This document shows, piece by piece, positions 15,604-25,305 of a stretch of DNA of 64,000 nucleotides. Location: positions 372,001-436,000 of the forward strand of contig NZ_JBHULV010000008.1 in NCBI RefSeq assembly GCF_042684645.1. The letters run 5' to 3'. The position numbers and the translations under genes are program-made. The stretch comes from Pseudopedobacter alpinus. GTDB lineage: Bacteria; Bacteroidota; Bacteroidia; Sphingobacteriales; Sphingobacteriaceae. The first letter of the stretch is position 1, and the number at the start of each line of letters is the position of its first letter. Under the pieces are notes generated by a model that was given only the letters and a program-made list of their open reading frames with translations, had not been told where the DNA came from and did not search any database.

Positions 15604-17133
15604 ATGGCAGGCGGTAAGGAAACCCCAAGGCAGAAAATGATTGGTATTATGTACTTAGTGTTAATGGCAATGCTAGCACTTAACGTAAGTAATACCGTTT
15701 TAGATGCCTTTAAAACAGTTAGAGATGGGTTGGAGAAAAGTAATGATAACATGAACGATCGTTTAAAGTTTATTATGACGCTTTTTAAAAACTATTATGA
15801 TAACGCCCCAAAGAAGGCAGAAGAGAATTACAACAAAGCATTAGAAGCAAAAAGAATTGGAGACGGTTTAGTTGCTGATATAGAAAAGGTTAAAAAAGAC
15901 CTAATTACTTTAACAGACGGATTATTAGAAAACGGAGATTTAAAAAAGCGTGATGATTTAGGTGTCTCTTACAAAGAATTGGTTGAAGGTAAGAAAGGCG
16001 ATGTTTTGCAAAAGAAAATTGAAGATGCGGCTAAAAAAATGGCTTCACTAATTGGAGAAACACCAAAAGGTATTGGCTTAGAGTTAGATTGGCCAAAAAT
16101 AGATCCAAGTAATAAATCTAAACAATCTTGGGCTAATTACAATTTTGGAGAGGGTAAGCCTTTAACATCAACTATTACTTTGTTAGCAAAGTTTCAAAAC
16201 GATGCTAAAAATGCAGAAGCCTATGTAATTAATAAACTTTACCAAAATACAACTGGTGGCGGTGTTGTTGATTCTTATAAAGCAGTTGCTGTTGCAAAAA
16301 GTAGTTACATTTTGGCTGGTCAAACTTACGAAGCAGATGTTTTTTTAACAGCAGGAAGTTCAAGTATTCCAATTACAGCAACTGTAAACGGTTCTTCTCT
16401 TCCAAATGTTGATGGAAGAGGTAAATATAAAGCAGGAAGTACAAAAGAAGGGATGTATAAATGGACTGGTACAGTTTCTTTTAAAGATCCTACTTCTGGC
16501 GAAATAAAATCTTTCACAACAGATCCAATAGAATATCAGGTTGCAAAACCATCAGCGGTAGTTTCACCAGATAAAATGAATGTGTTTTATAAAGGTGTAC
16601 CAAATCCAGTTTCTGTTTCTGCTCCAGGTATTGCAAAAGAAAAATTAAAAGTCAGTATTTCATCAGGTTCAATTTCTGGCTCAAATGGAAACTATACTGT
16701 TAAAGTTAGTGGAGGTACAGAAGCAACTGTAACAGTTTCTGCTGAAATAGAAAAAGGAAAAACATCTGTTTTAGGAGTAACAAAATTTAGAATTAAAGAA
16801 GTACCAGATCCAATTGCAACTTTTGCAAACAAGGGTTCGGGGCAAATATCTTCTTCTACAGCAAGAGCAACTAGTCGTTTAGAAGCTGAATTAAAAAACT
16901 TCGACTTTGATTTAAAGTTTAGAGTCGTTAAATTTAATTTATTTGTAACTCGTCCAAGACAAGATCCATTATTTTATAAGTCAGAGTCTGGCTCATTTGA
17001 GGGTACAATAAAATCCACCATTAATAGTTTAAATCCGGGGGACATTTTGAGTTTCCAAAGCATCGTGGTTTCAGGTGAAGATGGTACAACAAGAACGCTG
17101 GAAGGTTCAGTAAGTATATCAGTAGGAAGATAA
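15604..17133 (+). CDS. gldM: Type IX secretion periplasmic shaft protein GldM
   Basis: 509 residues. The N-terminus MAGGKETPRQKMIGIMYLVL leads into a single inner-membrane helix that inserts into the GldL bundle; the periplasmic part (about 40-509) consists of helical and Ig-like beta domains (for example around VVSPDKMNVFYKGVPNPVSV). It transmits motor rotation to the GldK/GldN ring. The gldN start codon follows its stop after one base, so translation is coupled. Confidence 0.95.
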   Translation: MAGGKETPRQKMIGIMYLVLMAMLALNVSNTVLDAFKTVRDGLEKSNDNMNDRLKFIMTLFKNYYDNAPKKAEENYNKALEAKRIGDGLVADIEKVKKDLITLTDGLLENGDLKKRDDLGVSYKELVEGKKGDVLQKKIEDAAKKMASLIGETPKGIGLELDWPKIDPSNKSKQSWANYNFGEGKPLTSTITLLAKFQNDAKNAEAYVINKLYQNTTGGGVVDSYKAVAVAKSSYILAGQTYEADVFLTAGSSSIPITATVNGSSLPNVDGRGKYKAGSTKEGMYKWTGTVSFKDPTSGEIKSFTTDPIEYQVAKPSAVVSPDKMNVFYKGVPNPVSVSAPGIAKEKLKVSISSGSISGSNGNYTVKVSGGTEATVTVSAEIEKGKTSVLGVTKFRIKEVPDPIATFANKGSGQISSSTARATSRLEAELKNFDFDLKFRVVKFNLFVTRPRQDPLFYKSESGSFEGTIKSTINSLNPGDILSFQSIVVSGEDGTTRTLEGSVSISVGR

Positions 17134-17134
17134 T

Positions 17135-18037
17135 ATGAAAAAATTAAGCATTATATTGTTATTAGTAAGTGTTACTAGTCAGCTTTTTGCACAAAAGGAT
17201 TCTGATAAACCTAAAGTAATGCCTATTTACTCTATTTTTCAAAAGTCAGATGCTGAAAAGGTAAATAGAGAGAAAGAGCTTGGTAAAACGCCAATAAACT
17301 GCGCTCCGGAATTGCCTAGGGTTAAAAGTGATGATGTTATTTTTGCCAAAAGATTAACAAGAGATATTTATTTTGCTGACCCTACTAACAGGTATTTAAC
17401 ACCTGTTGATACCAACAGAAATTTTTTGACAGTTTTGTTAAGAGGGATTTCTACAGGAGAAATTGAAGCTTACCAAAGCTGGAACCCAAGTACTGGTAGG
17501 GTAGAAGAGTTAATTGACTACAATACTTTACTTACAAAAACTGATGCATCTGCTGGTTTAGGTTTTCCATTACAATTTTCTGATCAAGAATTATTAGCAA
17601 AATGTGGTTTAAGAGTTGTTGAGGATTGGTATTTTGATACCAATAGAGCAGAGTTTAAATCTTTCATTATTGCTATAGGAATGATTGTTCCCAGTTTAGC
17701 TGCGAGTTCTCAAAGTATTCCTAAATTAAAAGATCCATCGGTAAAATTAGGCGAAGCTGGTGAAGGAATGGTAGGATTGTTTTATCTTAATTATCCAACC
17801 ATTAGAAATTTCATTTGTAAATTTAACGTTTACCATCCTAACGAAAAAATTAGATACAGCTTTGATGATGTATTTCAGCTAAGATATTTCTCTAGTTTAA
17901 TTATTGAAGAATCAAATCCTGATGGATATAAACTTGCAAACAGACCTGATTTGAAATTAGGATTAGATAAATTATTAGAAGCTGATAGGATAAAAAAATC
18001 TTTAATTCAGTACGAGCAAGATATGTGGGAACACTAA
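17135..18037 (+). CDS. gldN: Type IX secretion ring protein GldN
   Basis: 300 residues with a signal peptide (MKKLSIILLLVSVTSQLFA). The mature protein has the family pattern: DVIFAKRLTRDIYFADPTNR, LTKTDASAGLGFPLQFSDQE, VVEDWYFDTNRAEF and the C-terminal YEQDMWEH. GldN (PorN) pairs with GldK in the periplasmic ring. It ends the gldKLMN operon and is followed by a convergent terminator that overlaps the end of uvrC. Confidence 0.95.
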   Translation: MKKLSIILLLVSVTSQLFAQKDSDKPKVMPIYSIFQKSDAEKVNREKELGKTPINCAPELPRVKSDDVIFAKRLTRDIYFADPTNRYLTPVDTNRNFLTVLLRGISTGEIEAYQSWNPSTGRVEELIDYNTLLTKTDASAGLGFPLQFSDQELLAKCGLRVVEDWYFDTNRAEFKSFIIAIGMIVPSLAASSQSIPKLKDPSVKLGEAGEGMVGLFYLNYPTIRNFICKFNVYHPNEKIRYSFDDVFQLRYFSSLIIEESNPDGYKLANRPDLKLGLDKLLEADRIKKSLIQYEQDMWEH

Positions 18038-18073
18038 TCTAAATACTTAATTCTTTAAATAAAGAAAAAATTC

Positions 18074-18104
18074 AAAAGCCCTTTCTATTCGGAAGGGTTT
18101 TTTT
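18074..18104 (+). terminator. Terminator of the gld operon overlapping the 3' end of uvrC
   Basis: CCCTTTC pairs with GGAAGGG around a short loop and is followed by seven T on the plus strand. The right arm lies inside the last codons of uvrC (stop at 18085-18087), so coding and termination signals share the same bases. It is preceded by A-rich DNA and could also act on the minus strand. Confidence 0.7.
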
Positions 18105-19893
18105 GTTGGAAAAAGTTTAAAATTGCTTTTGTTTGGTTAGTGTTAACAACTTGCATTAATTCAATTTCTGTAGCTTCTTTAATTTTCTTTACAGATTTAA
18201 AGTGTTTCAACAAATTTTGTGCAGAAGTTTTACCTATACCTTCAATTAATTCTAATTCTGTCTTAAGCGTACCTTGATCTCTTTTTTTACGGTGAAACGT
18301 AATGCCAAAACGGTGAGCTTCGTCCCGTAATTGTTGGATTATTTTTAAAGTTTCAGATTTCTTATCTAAGTGCAATGGGTATTGGTCTCCGGGATAATAT
18401 AATTCTTCTAACCTTTTAGCAATTCCTATGATAGCTACTTTGTTATAAATATCTAAAACTTTTAAACTTTTTACAGCGGATGATAATTGCCCTTTACCAC
18501 CATCAATCACAATTAATTGCGGCAATGGTTCTCCATCGGCTAAAAGTCCTTTATATCTTCTGTAAACTGCTTCTTCCATTGTCGCAAAATCATTAGGACC
18601 TTCTACTGTTTTAACATTATAGTGTCTATAGTCTTTTTTAGATGGTTTTGCATCTTTAAAAACTACAATAGCCGAAACCGGATAATTACCTTGAAAATTT
18701 GAGTTATCAAAACATTCTATATGACGTGGTAACTCCGTTAAATGCAAATCCTTTTGCATTTGTGCAAGTAAACGCTCTGTTCTAAGCTCTGGATTAAGTT
18801 TTTCGTACTGCTCAATTTTATCTTTTTTAAAGAATAGTACATTCTTTTGAGATAATTCTAAAAGCTTCTTTTTTTCACCTTGTTTAGGAACAGTAAATTT
18901 TACATTCTCATCTTCCAATTCCATTTCAAAAGGCACAATAATCTCTTTAGATAAGCTTTCAAATTTTGTTCTAAACTCAGATATCGCAATAGATAAAAGT
19001 TCTTCGTCAGACTCATCAAGCTTCTTTTTAATTTCTATGGTTTGTGTTTGTATAATAGTTCCATGCATTACTTTTAGGTAATTCACAAAGCTAATTTTAT
19101 CATCAGATGCAATGCTAAATACATCAACTTCTGTAATTGATGAATTTACAATGGTTGATTTACTTTGATATCTTTCTAAAAGATCATATTTAGATTGAAT
19201 GCGGTGCGCTTCCTCAAAATTTAATTCTCCTACAGCTTTTGTTATTAAATCTTTTAAGTTTCTTAAAACAAAGCCTATTTTTCCGTTTAAAATATCCTTA
19301 ATTTCTTCAACATACTGGTTATAGCTTTCTTCTGTTTGATATGCCTCGCAAGGGCCTTTGCAGTTCCCTATTTGATACTCTAAACATACTTTAAACTTAC
19401 CAGCTTCAATGTTGGGTTTTGTTAATGCTAAGCTGCAATTTCTGAGTTGATAGGTTTCTTTAATTAACCCTAAAATATGATGCATCATACTTACAGAAGG
19501 GTACGGACCAAAATATTTACTACCGTCTTTGATTAGTCTGCGGGTAGAAAAAATACGGGGAAATCTTTCGTTTTTAATAACAATCCAAGGATAAGTTTTA
19601 TCATCCTTAAGCATTACATTGTAGCGTGGTTGGTGCTTTTTAATTAAGCTATTTTCTAATAACCAAGCATCTATTTCGGTATCAACAATGGTAAAAGTTA
19701 AGTTTCTTATCTTGCTAACTAATACTTTTGTTTTTGCGTTTACTTTATAATTATCATTATTAAAATAAGAAGCAACCCTATTTCTTAAATCTTTAGCCTT
19801 ACCAATATAAATCAGTTCTCCATCAGCATCATAATATTGATAAACTCCTGGTTTATGAGGTACATTTTTTAAAGCAGATTTATAATCGAACAT
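18085..19893 (-). CDS. uvrC: Excinuclease ABC subunit C
   Basis: 602 residues from the ATG at 19893; the longer frame to 19920 would run through the upstream terminator. UvrC makes the dual incisions in nucleotide-excision repair. Visible domains: GIY-YIG nuclease (GVYQYYDADGELIYIGKAKD, about 13-95), a cysteine-rich segment (CLEYQIGNCKGPC), UVR motif (about 200-235), the RNase H-like C-terminal nuclease (ECFDNSNFQGNYPVSAIVVF, VIDGGKGQL) and a helix-hairpin-helix end (LIEGIGKTSAQNLLKHF). All catalytic parts appear intact. A TATTTTTG box ending seven bases before the ATG suggests its own promoter. Confidence 0.96.
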   Translation of the reverse strand: MFDYKSALKNVPHKPGVYQYYDADGELIYIGKAKDLRNRVASYFNNDNYKVNAKTKVLVSKIRNLTFTIVDTEIDAWLLENSLIKKHQPRYNVMLKDDKTYPWIVIKNERFPRIFSTRRLIKDGSKYFGPYPSVSMMHHILGLIKETYQLRNCSLALTKPNIEAGKFKVCLEYQIGNCKGPCEAYQTEESYNQYVEEIKDILNGKIGFVLRNLKDLITKAVGELNFEEAHRIQSKYDLLERYQSKSTIVNSSITEVDVFSIASDDKISFVNYLKVMHGTIIQTQTIEIKKKLDESDEELLSIAISEFRTKFESLSKEIIVPFEMELEDENVKFTVPKQGEKKKLLELSQKNVLFFKKDKIEQYEKLNPELRTERLLAQMQKDLHLTELPRHIECFDNSNFQGNYPVSAIVVFKDAKPSKKDYRHYNVKTVEGPNDFATMEEAVYRRYKGLLADGEPLPQLIVIDGGKGQLSSAVKSLKVLDIYNKVAIIGIAKRLEELYYPGDQYPLHLDKKSETLKIIQQLRDEAHRFGITFHRKKRDQGTLKTELELIEGIGKTSAQNLLKHFKSVKKIKEATEIELMQVVNTNQTKAILNFFQQKNPSE

Positions 19894-19899
19894 GTGATG

Positions 19900-19907
19900 C
19901 AAAAATA
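19900..19907 (-). promoter_or_regulatory. Candidate -7 box of uvrC overlapping an upstream T-tract
   Basis: Minus-strand TATTTTTG matches TAnnTTTG and ends seven bases from the uvrC ATG. It is part of the T-rich tail of the terminator at 19912-19930, so one stretch of DNA may end one transcript and begin the next. Confidence 0.4.
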
Positions 19908-19930
19908 AAAAAACCACCATATAGGTGGTT
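19903..19930 (-). terminator. Terminator after the PBP1A gene
   Basis: AACCACC (19912-19918) and GGTGGTT (19924-19930) form a seven-base-pair stem with loop ATATA, followed on the minus strand by a T-rich tail. It separates the porW-PBP1A unit from uvrC. Confidence 0.7.
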
Positions 19931-19951
19931 CATTTTTATGTAATGTATTTA

Positions 19952-22189
19952 TTAAAAGCCTAATCTTTCATCAGTGTTTGAGCCGCTTGAACTTGGGCTG
20001 TCTTGTTTTTGATATTGATTACAATCTAATGTAACCGTTGCCCCATTTTTTGGAGCCTCAAAATCTCCTTTTGTGATTCGTAAAGAACCATCGGCATAAA
20101 CTTTTTTCATAAACAATGCAAAAACAGGTAATGCGGTATTTGCACCTTCACCTAAATTGGTGCTTCTAAAATGGATGGCTCTGTCTTCGCAACCAGTCCA
20201 TACACCAGCAACTAATTGTGGGGTAATGCCCATAAACCAACCGTCAGAGTTGTCATTAGTTGTTCCTGTTTTTCCACCAATAGGGTTATTTAATCCGTAT
20301 TTGTAACGTAGTCTTACACCAGTACCTTGTTCTACAACACCTTTAAGCATATAAGTCATCACGTAAGCGGTTTGCTCATTTAAAGCTTGTACCACTTTAG
20401 GTTTACGTTCATATAAAATATTGCCATTTTTATCCTCAATTCTTGTTAAATAAATTGGCTCCGTCCAAACACCGTGGTTTACAAATGCTCCATAAGCACC
20501 CACCATATCGTAAACTGAAGCTTCAAAAGAACCCAAAGCGATAGAAGGGTAGGGTGGTATATCTGTAGTTATACCCATTCTTTTAATTAATGTTGCCACA
20601 GCAGTTGGACCAACTTGTTGCATAACCCAAGCAGTTATAAAGTTTTGTGAATTTGCTAAGGCTTTTCTTAAAGTTAAATAACCCGGAATTGAACCATACC
20701 CCCTTGGGGTCCAAGGGTCTCCGTAACCCGTAACGGTAAATGGAACATTATTTACCTGATAGCAAGGTGAGTAACCATTATCAATGCCAACTGCATAAGT
20801 AAAAGGCTTTGCAGTAGAACCAACTTGTCTGCTCCCCATTTTAACTTGATCGTATTTAAAGTGTTCAAAATCAATTCCACCTACCCATGCTCTAACTTCT
20901 CCATTTTGTGGATCCATAGCCATCATAGAATTTCTTAAAATCATTTTGTAATACTTAATAGAATCCATTGGAGTCATGGTGGTATCTATATTCCCTTTCC
21001 AACAAAAAATTCCCATTTTAGCAGGGGTATTAAAATTGTCTTTTATTTCTTCGTCAGATTTTCCTTCTTCTTTTAAAGCAATATATCTATCAGATCTTTT
21101 CATTCCCTGAATCAATAAATTTTCGTTGCCTTTGAAAGCATTCATTCCTTTCCAATGTTTGTTAAATTGGTTTTGCAAATCTTTCATATACTCCCTTTGT
21201 GCTTCTTCTGCATATAATTGCATTTTAGAATCAATTGTGGTGTAAATTTTTAAACCATCCCTATCTAAATCATAATTAGAGCCATCGGCTTTTGTGATTG
21301 ATAAAGCGACAAAAGTTTTTTGAATATCTTGTTTTAATATGGTTCTGAAATAGGTTGCTAAACCTTCGTTATGGTTAGTTGGTCTAAATTTTAATTCTAA
21401 ACCTTTTGTTTTTGCAGCCTCATATACATCCAAAGAAATAAAGTCCTCATCGTACATTTTGCTTAAAATTAAATTTCTTCTACCTAAAGCCCTGTCAGGA
21501 TTTCTGGTTGGCGAGTACATGGTAACACCTTTTAAAATACCAACCAAAGTAGCTGCTTGTGAAGCGCTAAGTTTTGCAGGTGTAGTATTAAAATAGGTAC
21601 GGGCGGCTGCTTTTATACCAAAAGAGTTATTCCCAAAGTCAACAGTGTTTAAATACATGGTAATAATTTCTTCTTTGGTATAATTACGCTCTAATTTTAT
21701 GGCAACAATTAATTCTCGCAACTTCTGGGGTATTCTTTTAAAAGTAGATCTTGCCCGGCCTTCTTCAGAAAATAGGTTTAACGCTAATTGCTGTGTAATT
21801 GTACTGCCACCTTGTTTTTTGCCTATAAAATTATAAAGAAAAATGGTGAAAGTTCTTTTAAAATCAATACCAGAATGGTCTTTAAATCTTACATCTTCTG
21901 TAGAAATAAGGGCGTTAATTACATTTGCAGATATATCTTGATACCTTATACTAGAACGGTTTTGAACAAAGTAATTACCTAATTCAGCTTTGTCAGAAGT
22001 ATAAATAACAGAAGCTTGGTTACTTTTTGGGTTTTCTAAATCTCTAAAAGAAGGTAATTCGCCAAACAAGCCGAAACTTGTAGCTATAATTGTTAATGCA
22101 ATAAAAGATACAAAGCCAATGATTACTTTCCAGAATGTTTTATTGTACCTACTAATATCCGAAGCAGTTATTTGTGTTTTTTTTTGCAT
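19952..22189 (-). CDS. Class A penicillin-binding protein (PBP1A-type transglycosylase/transpeptidase)
   Basis: 745 residues: N-terminal membrane anchor (about 17-40), glycosyltransferase 51 domain with EDVRFKDHSGIDFKR and GGSTITQQLALNLF (about 95-250), and a transpeptidase domain with the active-site serine in GSTAKPFTY, SQN in ALANSQNF and KTGTT near the end. It polymerises and cross-links peptidoglycan at the outer face of the inner membrane. A serine/glycine-rich tail (SPSSSGSNTDE) closes the protein. Its ATG overlaps the stop codon of porW (TAATG), so it is translationally coupled to that gene. Confidence 0.93.
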   Translation of the reverse strand: MQKKTQITASDISRYNKTFWKVIIGFVSFIALTIIATSFGLFGELPSFRDLENPKSNQASVIYTSDKAELGNYFVQNRSSIRYQDISANVINALISTEDVRFKDHSGIDFKRTFTIFLYNFIGKKQGGSTITQQLALNLFSEEGRARSTFKRIPQKLRELIVAIKLERNYTKEEIITMYLNTVDFGNNSFGIKAAARTYFNTTPAKLSASQAATLVGILKGVTMYSPTRNPDRALGRRNLILSKMYDEDFISLDVYEAAKTKGLELKFRPTNHNEGLATYFRTILKQDIQKTFVALSITKADGSNYDLDRDGLKIYTTIDSKMQLYAEEAQREYMKDLQNQFNKHWKGMNAFKGNENLLIQGMKRSDRYIALKEEGKSDEEIKDNFNTPAKMGIFCWKGNIDTTMTPMDSIKYYKMILRNSMMAMDPQNGEVRAWVGGIDFEHFKYDQVKMGSRQVGSTAKPFTYAVGIDNGYSPCYQVNNVPFTVTGYGDPWTPRGYGSIPGYLTLRKALANSQNFITAWVMQQVGPTAVATLIKRMGITTDIPPYPSIALGSFEASVYDMVGAYGAFVNHGVWTEPIYLTRIEDKNGNILYERKPKVVQALNEQTAYVMTYMLKGVVEQGTGVRLRYKYGLNNPIGGKTGTTNDNSDGWFMGITPQLVAGVWTGCEDRAIHFRSTNLGEGANTALPVFALFMKKVYADGSLRITKGDFEAPKNGATVTLDCNQYQKQDSPSSSGSNTDERLGF

Positions 22190-25100
22190 TATTTTTTAGG
22201 GGTAATAGATTTTAAATATTCGTCTATTGCTTTTTTATCTGTTAGTAGTTTTAAATTTTCTTCAGAAACTACAAATTGAGTATAATCAGTAGTTTGTCCT
22301 TCCATTATTTTTGGGAGGTTATTTTTTAATTCATCAGCAACTAAATCAACATCTTTTTTACTAACAAAATTGCCACTTATAATGATGAATTTCTCTGTTC
22401 CTCCCACAATTCTTATCACCAACTTTACTTGTGAAGGGTCAAATTTAGAATAAAAATATTGAGAAAGCTTTGAAAAAGGCTGAGCAATATTTTGTTTCGG
22501 ATCAGAAATATCAATTACAATTAAATGTCGCTGTCTTTCATTGGTGCTAAAAACCAAACTCTTAGGTTTTTCTGGTAAAATTACAGCGGGTTCTACTTTT
22601 TCTATTGGTTTTTCAACAACTGGTACATCAATAGGCTTTTCAACCTCAGGTTCTTTTGCAATTATAATTTCTTTTGGTTCCTCAACAACAACAGGATCAA
22701 ATTTAACAGGTTCTTTAGGTGTTTCAATCACAGCTGGTTCTGTTTTCGCTGGTTCTTTAGGCTCCTCAACAACAATTGGTACGGGTTTTACAATTTCTTT
22801 TGGTTTTTCAATAACAACTTGTTCGGTTTTTATGGGTTCTTTTGGTGTTTCAATTACTTCTTTTTTAATTATTGGTTTTTCAATTACTTTTTCCTTTAAA
22901 GGTTCTGGAGTAGTTTTTACAGGATCAACCACATTTAATTTTTCTTTAACAGGGGCTAAAACTGCTAATTGTGGTTCAATATAATTGTACGCATTATCAT
23001 CTCTTGATAACAGCGCAGTAGGTCTTTGGTCAAATGCTGTTCTATTTATTCCGATAAAATTAATTTGTCTTTTCACCAAAGGTGTAACTTCAGAATTAGC
23101 CGGATAATTTGCTACAATTTGATTTAAACTGGCTAAAAAAACAGGTGTTTTTTGAGTATTGCCAATTGCTAAAGCTTCTAAATAAGCAAATTGTGGACTT
23201 AAATCTTCAAAAGAACCATACTTTGATTTTAGTTGAGTTATTTTTGCTAAAACCTGGCTATAGTTTTTCTGATTATACATTTGATAAGCATTTTGATACT
23301 CGTTTTTTAAAATAGATAAGTTATAATCTTTTTCTTTACCATAATTAGGGTCGGTTATAGATCTCGCGTAGTTAGAATCAGGAAAAAGACCCAATAATTT
23401 TTGTTTATAGTATTCAGATTTTTTGGGGTCGCTAACAGCGGTTAACCTATAAAGTTGGTAATAAATGTTTGCAGCATTTTTATCATTAGGAAAATTTATT
23501 AAAATGGCCTCAAATGCTGCAATAGATTCACTCTCATCATTTAATTCATCTTTATAAAAAACTGCAATTTCATATAATGAGGTCGATATTTTATCATAAG
23601 ATAAATTTTTTGACGCAATAGTAAATGGTAAAGTTCTCAAAAGTTTAGATTTTAAACTATCTCTGCTTTCCACTTTAGCTGTCAAATCTGTATCAATATC
23701 AGGGTCTAAAGGGTTTAAACCTTTATCTGTATTTGATGCTGCTAAATTGCTTGTGCTAATTCGCCAATTATCAGTAAGTTTCCTATCACCCCACCTTCTT
23801 TTAAATTCACTAAATCCTTGGCTAATTGCGGCATCATTATAAAAGTAAAAAGAACTTGCTGTTTTATTTGCCGATGAAAAATCGGAAATACTTACCGACT
23901 GCCCAGTGTTAGTGTTTTGTTCTAATTTAACATTTGTTTTAACATTACTTTGATATATAGAATCTACTTTAGTATCAAGTTCTGTATCGCTAAGTGAAGC
24001 TAAATACAGCTTATCTTTTTCTTTCTGAATAATGATTAACCTATCTGCTAAATATTGTAAATTCTTAGCTTTAACTGCGATGTTCTTATAGTCAGGATAA
24101 TTTTTTGGAAGATATTGCAGCGTACTGTCATAATACAATTGTGCTTGGGTATAATTTTTAAGTTTTTCAAAATTCAATTGCGCTAACCTTAAGTAACTCA
24201 AACCTTTTTGTTTAGCAGTGCCTGGGATAGTATGTGCTGCAATCACAAAGTTTTCTGACGCTTTACCTAAATCATTACTTTCGTCATAAGCATTACCAAT
24301 TTGATAATAAATTTGGTCTTTAAGCTGTCTGTTTTTGTCTTCTTTTAATAGCTTTTTTAAGGTGGCAATTTTATCAAATGTTTTACCTTCTGCATTTTCA
24401 CTTATTCTAATTCTAGCTAAATTTGCATTAAAAGACATTTCAAAAGAAGCATTACTTTTTGCTATTTTTTCGTAATTATAAGCTGCATCTTTGGTTTTAC
24501 CATTTATTTCTTGCAATTGAGCCAAAACATATCTCCACCTGATTTTTTGTTGATTGTTTTTTGTGAATTTAACAGCATTCTCCAAATGCATTATTGCATC
24601 ATCAATATTATTATTAATTAAAGCTAATTTAGCTTGTGAAGCGGCTACTTGGTCTTTATGGTATTTGTATTTTAAAGCTACAGCCATTTTAAGAACAGAA
24701 TCTGCTTCTTTTATTAAATCTAATGCAAAATCACTTTTAACTTGACCTAAATAAGCTTTTAATTTATTTTCCTTTTCTTTTTCAAAATTTAAACCCACAT
24801 AGCTATAGTATTCAATAGCATTATAAAAATCGCCTTTAAGGTATTGTGCATCAGCTAAAAGTAAAAAAGAATCATCTAACCAATTACTTTCATATTTTTC
24901 TAATGCAATGGTATTGGCTTTTAATATTACATTATCCAAATTTTCGGTCTCGTTACCAGAAGATTCTAGGCTTGGTACAGGAAAAATAGCTAATAGTTGA
25001 CTAAAATCATCTTCATAAGAATTGGTTATAGCTCTTTTACTTTCTAAAAGTGATTCTTTAGCATTAAAATAAATATTATAATGTGCCGTTAAATTTTTCA

Positions 25101-25200
25101 TAAATTTAACTTTAGGCTTATCTTTTTTTGCAGCACAGCTCCACAGCAACACACAAATTGTAGATAGTATTATATAAGTACTTTTTGAATGCAGTTTCAA
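22189..25200 (-). CDS. porW: Type IX secretion lipoprotein PorW/SprE
   Basis: About 1,003 residues. From a TTG at 25200 the protein reads MKLHSKSTYIILSTICVLLW then SC, a good lipoprotein signal with Cys22. A longer TTG frame to 25239 would start inside a -7-like box (TAAATTTG, 25237-25244), so the inner start is preferred. Then follows FMKNLTAHYNIYFNAKESLL, the family hallmark, many tetratricopeptide-like helical repeats (to about 740), a proline/glutamate/lysine/valine-rich linker built from EPKEP-type repeats (22570-22947), and a small conserved C-terminal domain. PorW/SprE connects secretion and substrate-handling parts of the type IX system. It is coupled to the PBP1A gene downstream and divergent from the M23 peptidase gene. 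Confidence 0.85.
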   Translation of the reverse strand: MKLHSKSTYIILSTICVLLWSCAAKKDKPKVKFMKNLTAHYNIYFNAKESLLESKRAITNSYEDDFSQLLAIFPVPSLESSGNETENLDNVILKANTIALEKYESNWLDDSFLLLADAQYLKGDFYNAIEYYSYVGLNFEKEKENKLKAYLGQVKSDFALDLIKEADSVLKMAVALKYKYHKDQVAASQAKLALINNNIDDAIMHLENAVKFTKNNQQKIRWRYVLAQLQEINGKTKDAAYNYEKIAKSNASFEMSFNANLARIRISENAEGKTFDKIATLKKLLKEDKNRQLKDQIYYQIGNAYDESNDLGKASENFVIAAHTIPGTAKQKGLSYLRLAQLNFEKLKNYTQAQLYYDSTLQYLPKNYPDYKNIAVKAKNLQYLADRLIIIQKEKDKLYLASLSDTELDTKVDSIYQSNVKTNVKLEQNTNTGQSVSISDFSSANKTASSFYFYNDAAISQGFSEFKRRWGDRKLTDNWRISTSNLAASNTDKGLNPLDPDIDTDLTAKVESRDSLKSKLLRTLPFTIASKNLSYDKISTSLYEIAVFYKDELNDESESIAAFEAILINFPNDKNAANIYYQLYRLTAVSDPKKSEYYKQKLLGLFPDSNYARSITDPNYGKEKDYNLSILKNEYQNAYQMYNQKNYSQVLAKITQLKSKYGSFEDLSPQFAYLEALAIGNTQKTPVFLASLNQIVANYPANSEVTPLVKRQINFIGINRTAFDQRPTALLSRDDNAYNYIEPQLAVLAPVKEKLNVVDPVKTTPEPLKEKVIEKPIIKKEVIETPKEPIKTEQVVIEKPKEIVKPVPIVVEEPKEPAKTEPAVIETPKEPVKFDPVVVEEPKEIIIAKEPEVEKPIDVPVVEKPIEKVEPAVILPEKPKSLVFSTNERQRHLIVIDISDPKQNIAQPFSKLSQYFYSKFDPSQVKLVIRIVGGTEKFIIISGNFVSKKDVDLVADELKNNLPKIMEGQTTDYTQFVVSEENLKLLTDKKAIDEYLKSITPKK

Positions 25201-25236
25201 TACTTTATTTTTAGATGATTCGAACTTTAATACGGG

Positions 25237-25244
25237 CAAATTTA
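25237..25244 (-). promoter_or_regulatory. Candidate -7 box of the porW-PBP1A unit
   Basis: Minus-strand TAAATTTG fits TAnnTTTG and lies about 37 bases before the preferred TTG start of porW. It argues against the longer porW frame starting at 25239, whose TTG would be part of this box. Confidence 0.35.
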
Positions 25245-25305
25245 TTTTATATTGCCAACTTTGAGAAAATAAAGATATTAATTAAGAAAAGAAAATAAAG
25301 CGAAA

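Noticed and set aside
22541..22984. 147-codon open frame antisense to porW, rich in Gly/Ser/Thr
   Set aside because: It is the mirror of the EPKEP-repeat linker of porW; low-complexity codons there leave the opposite strand open. It has no start context or domain.
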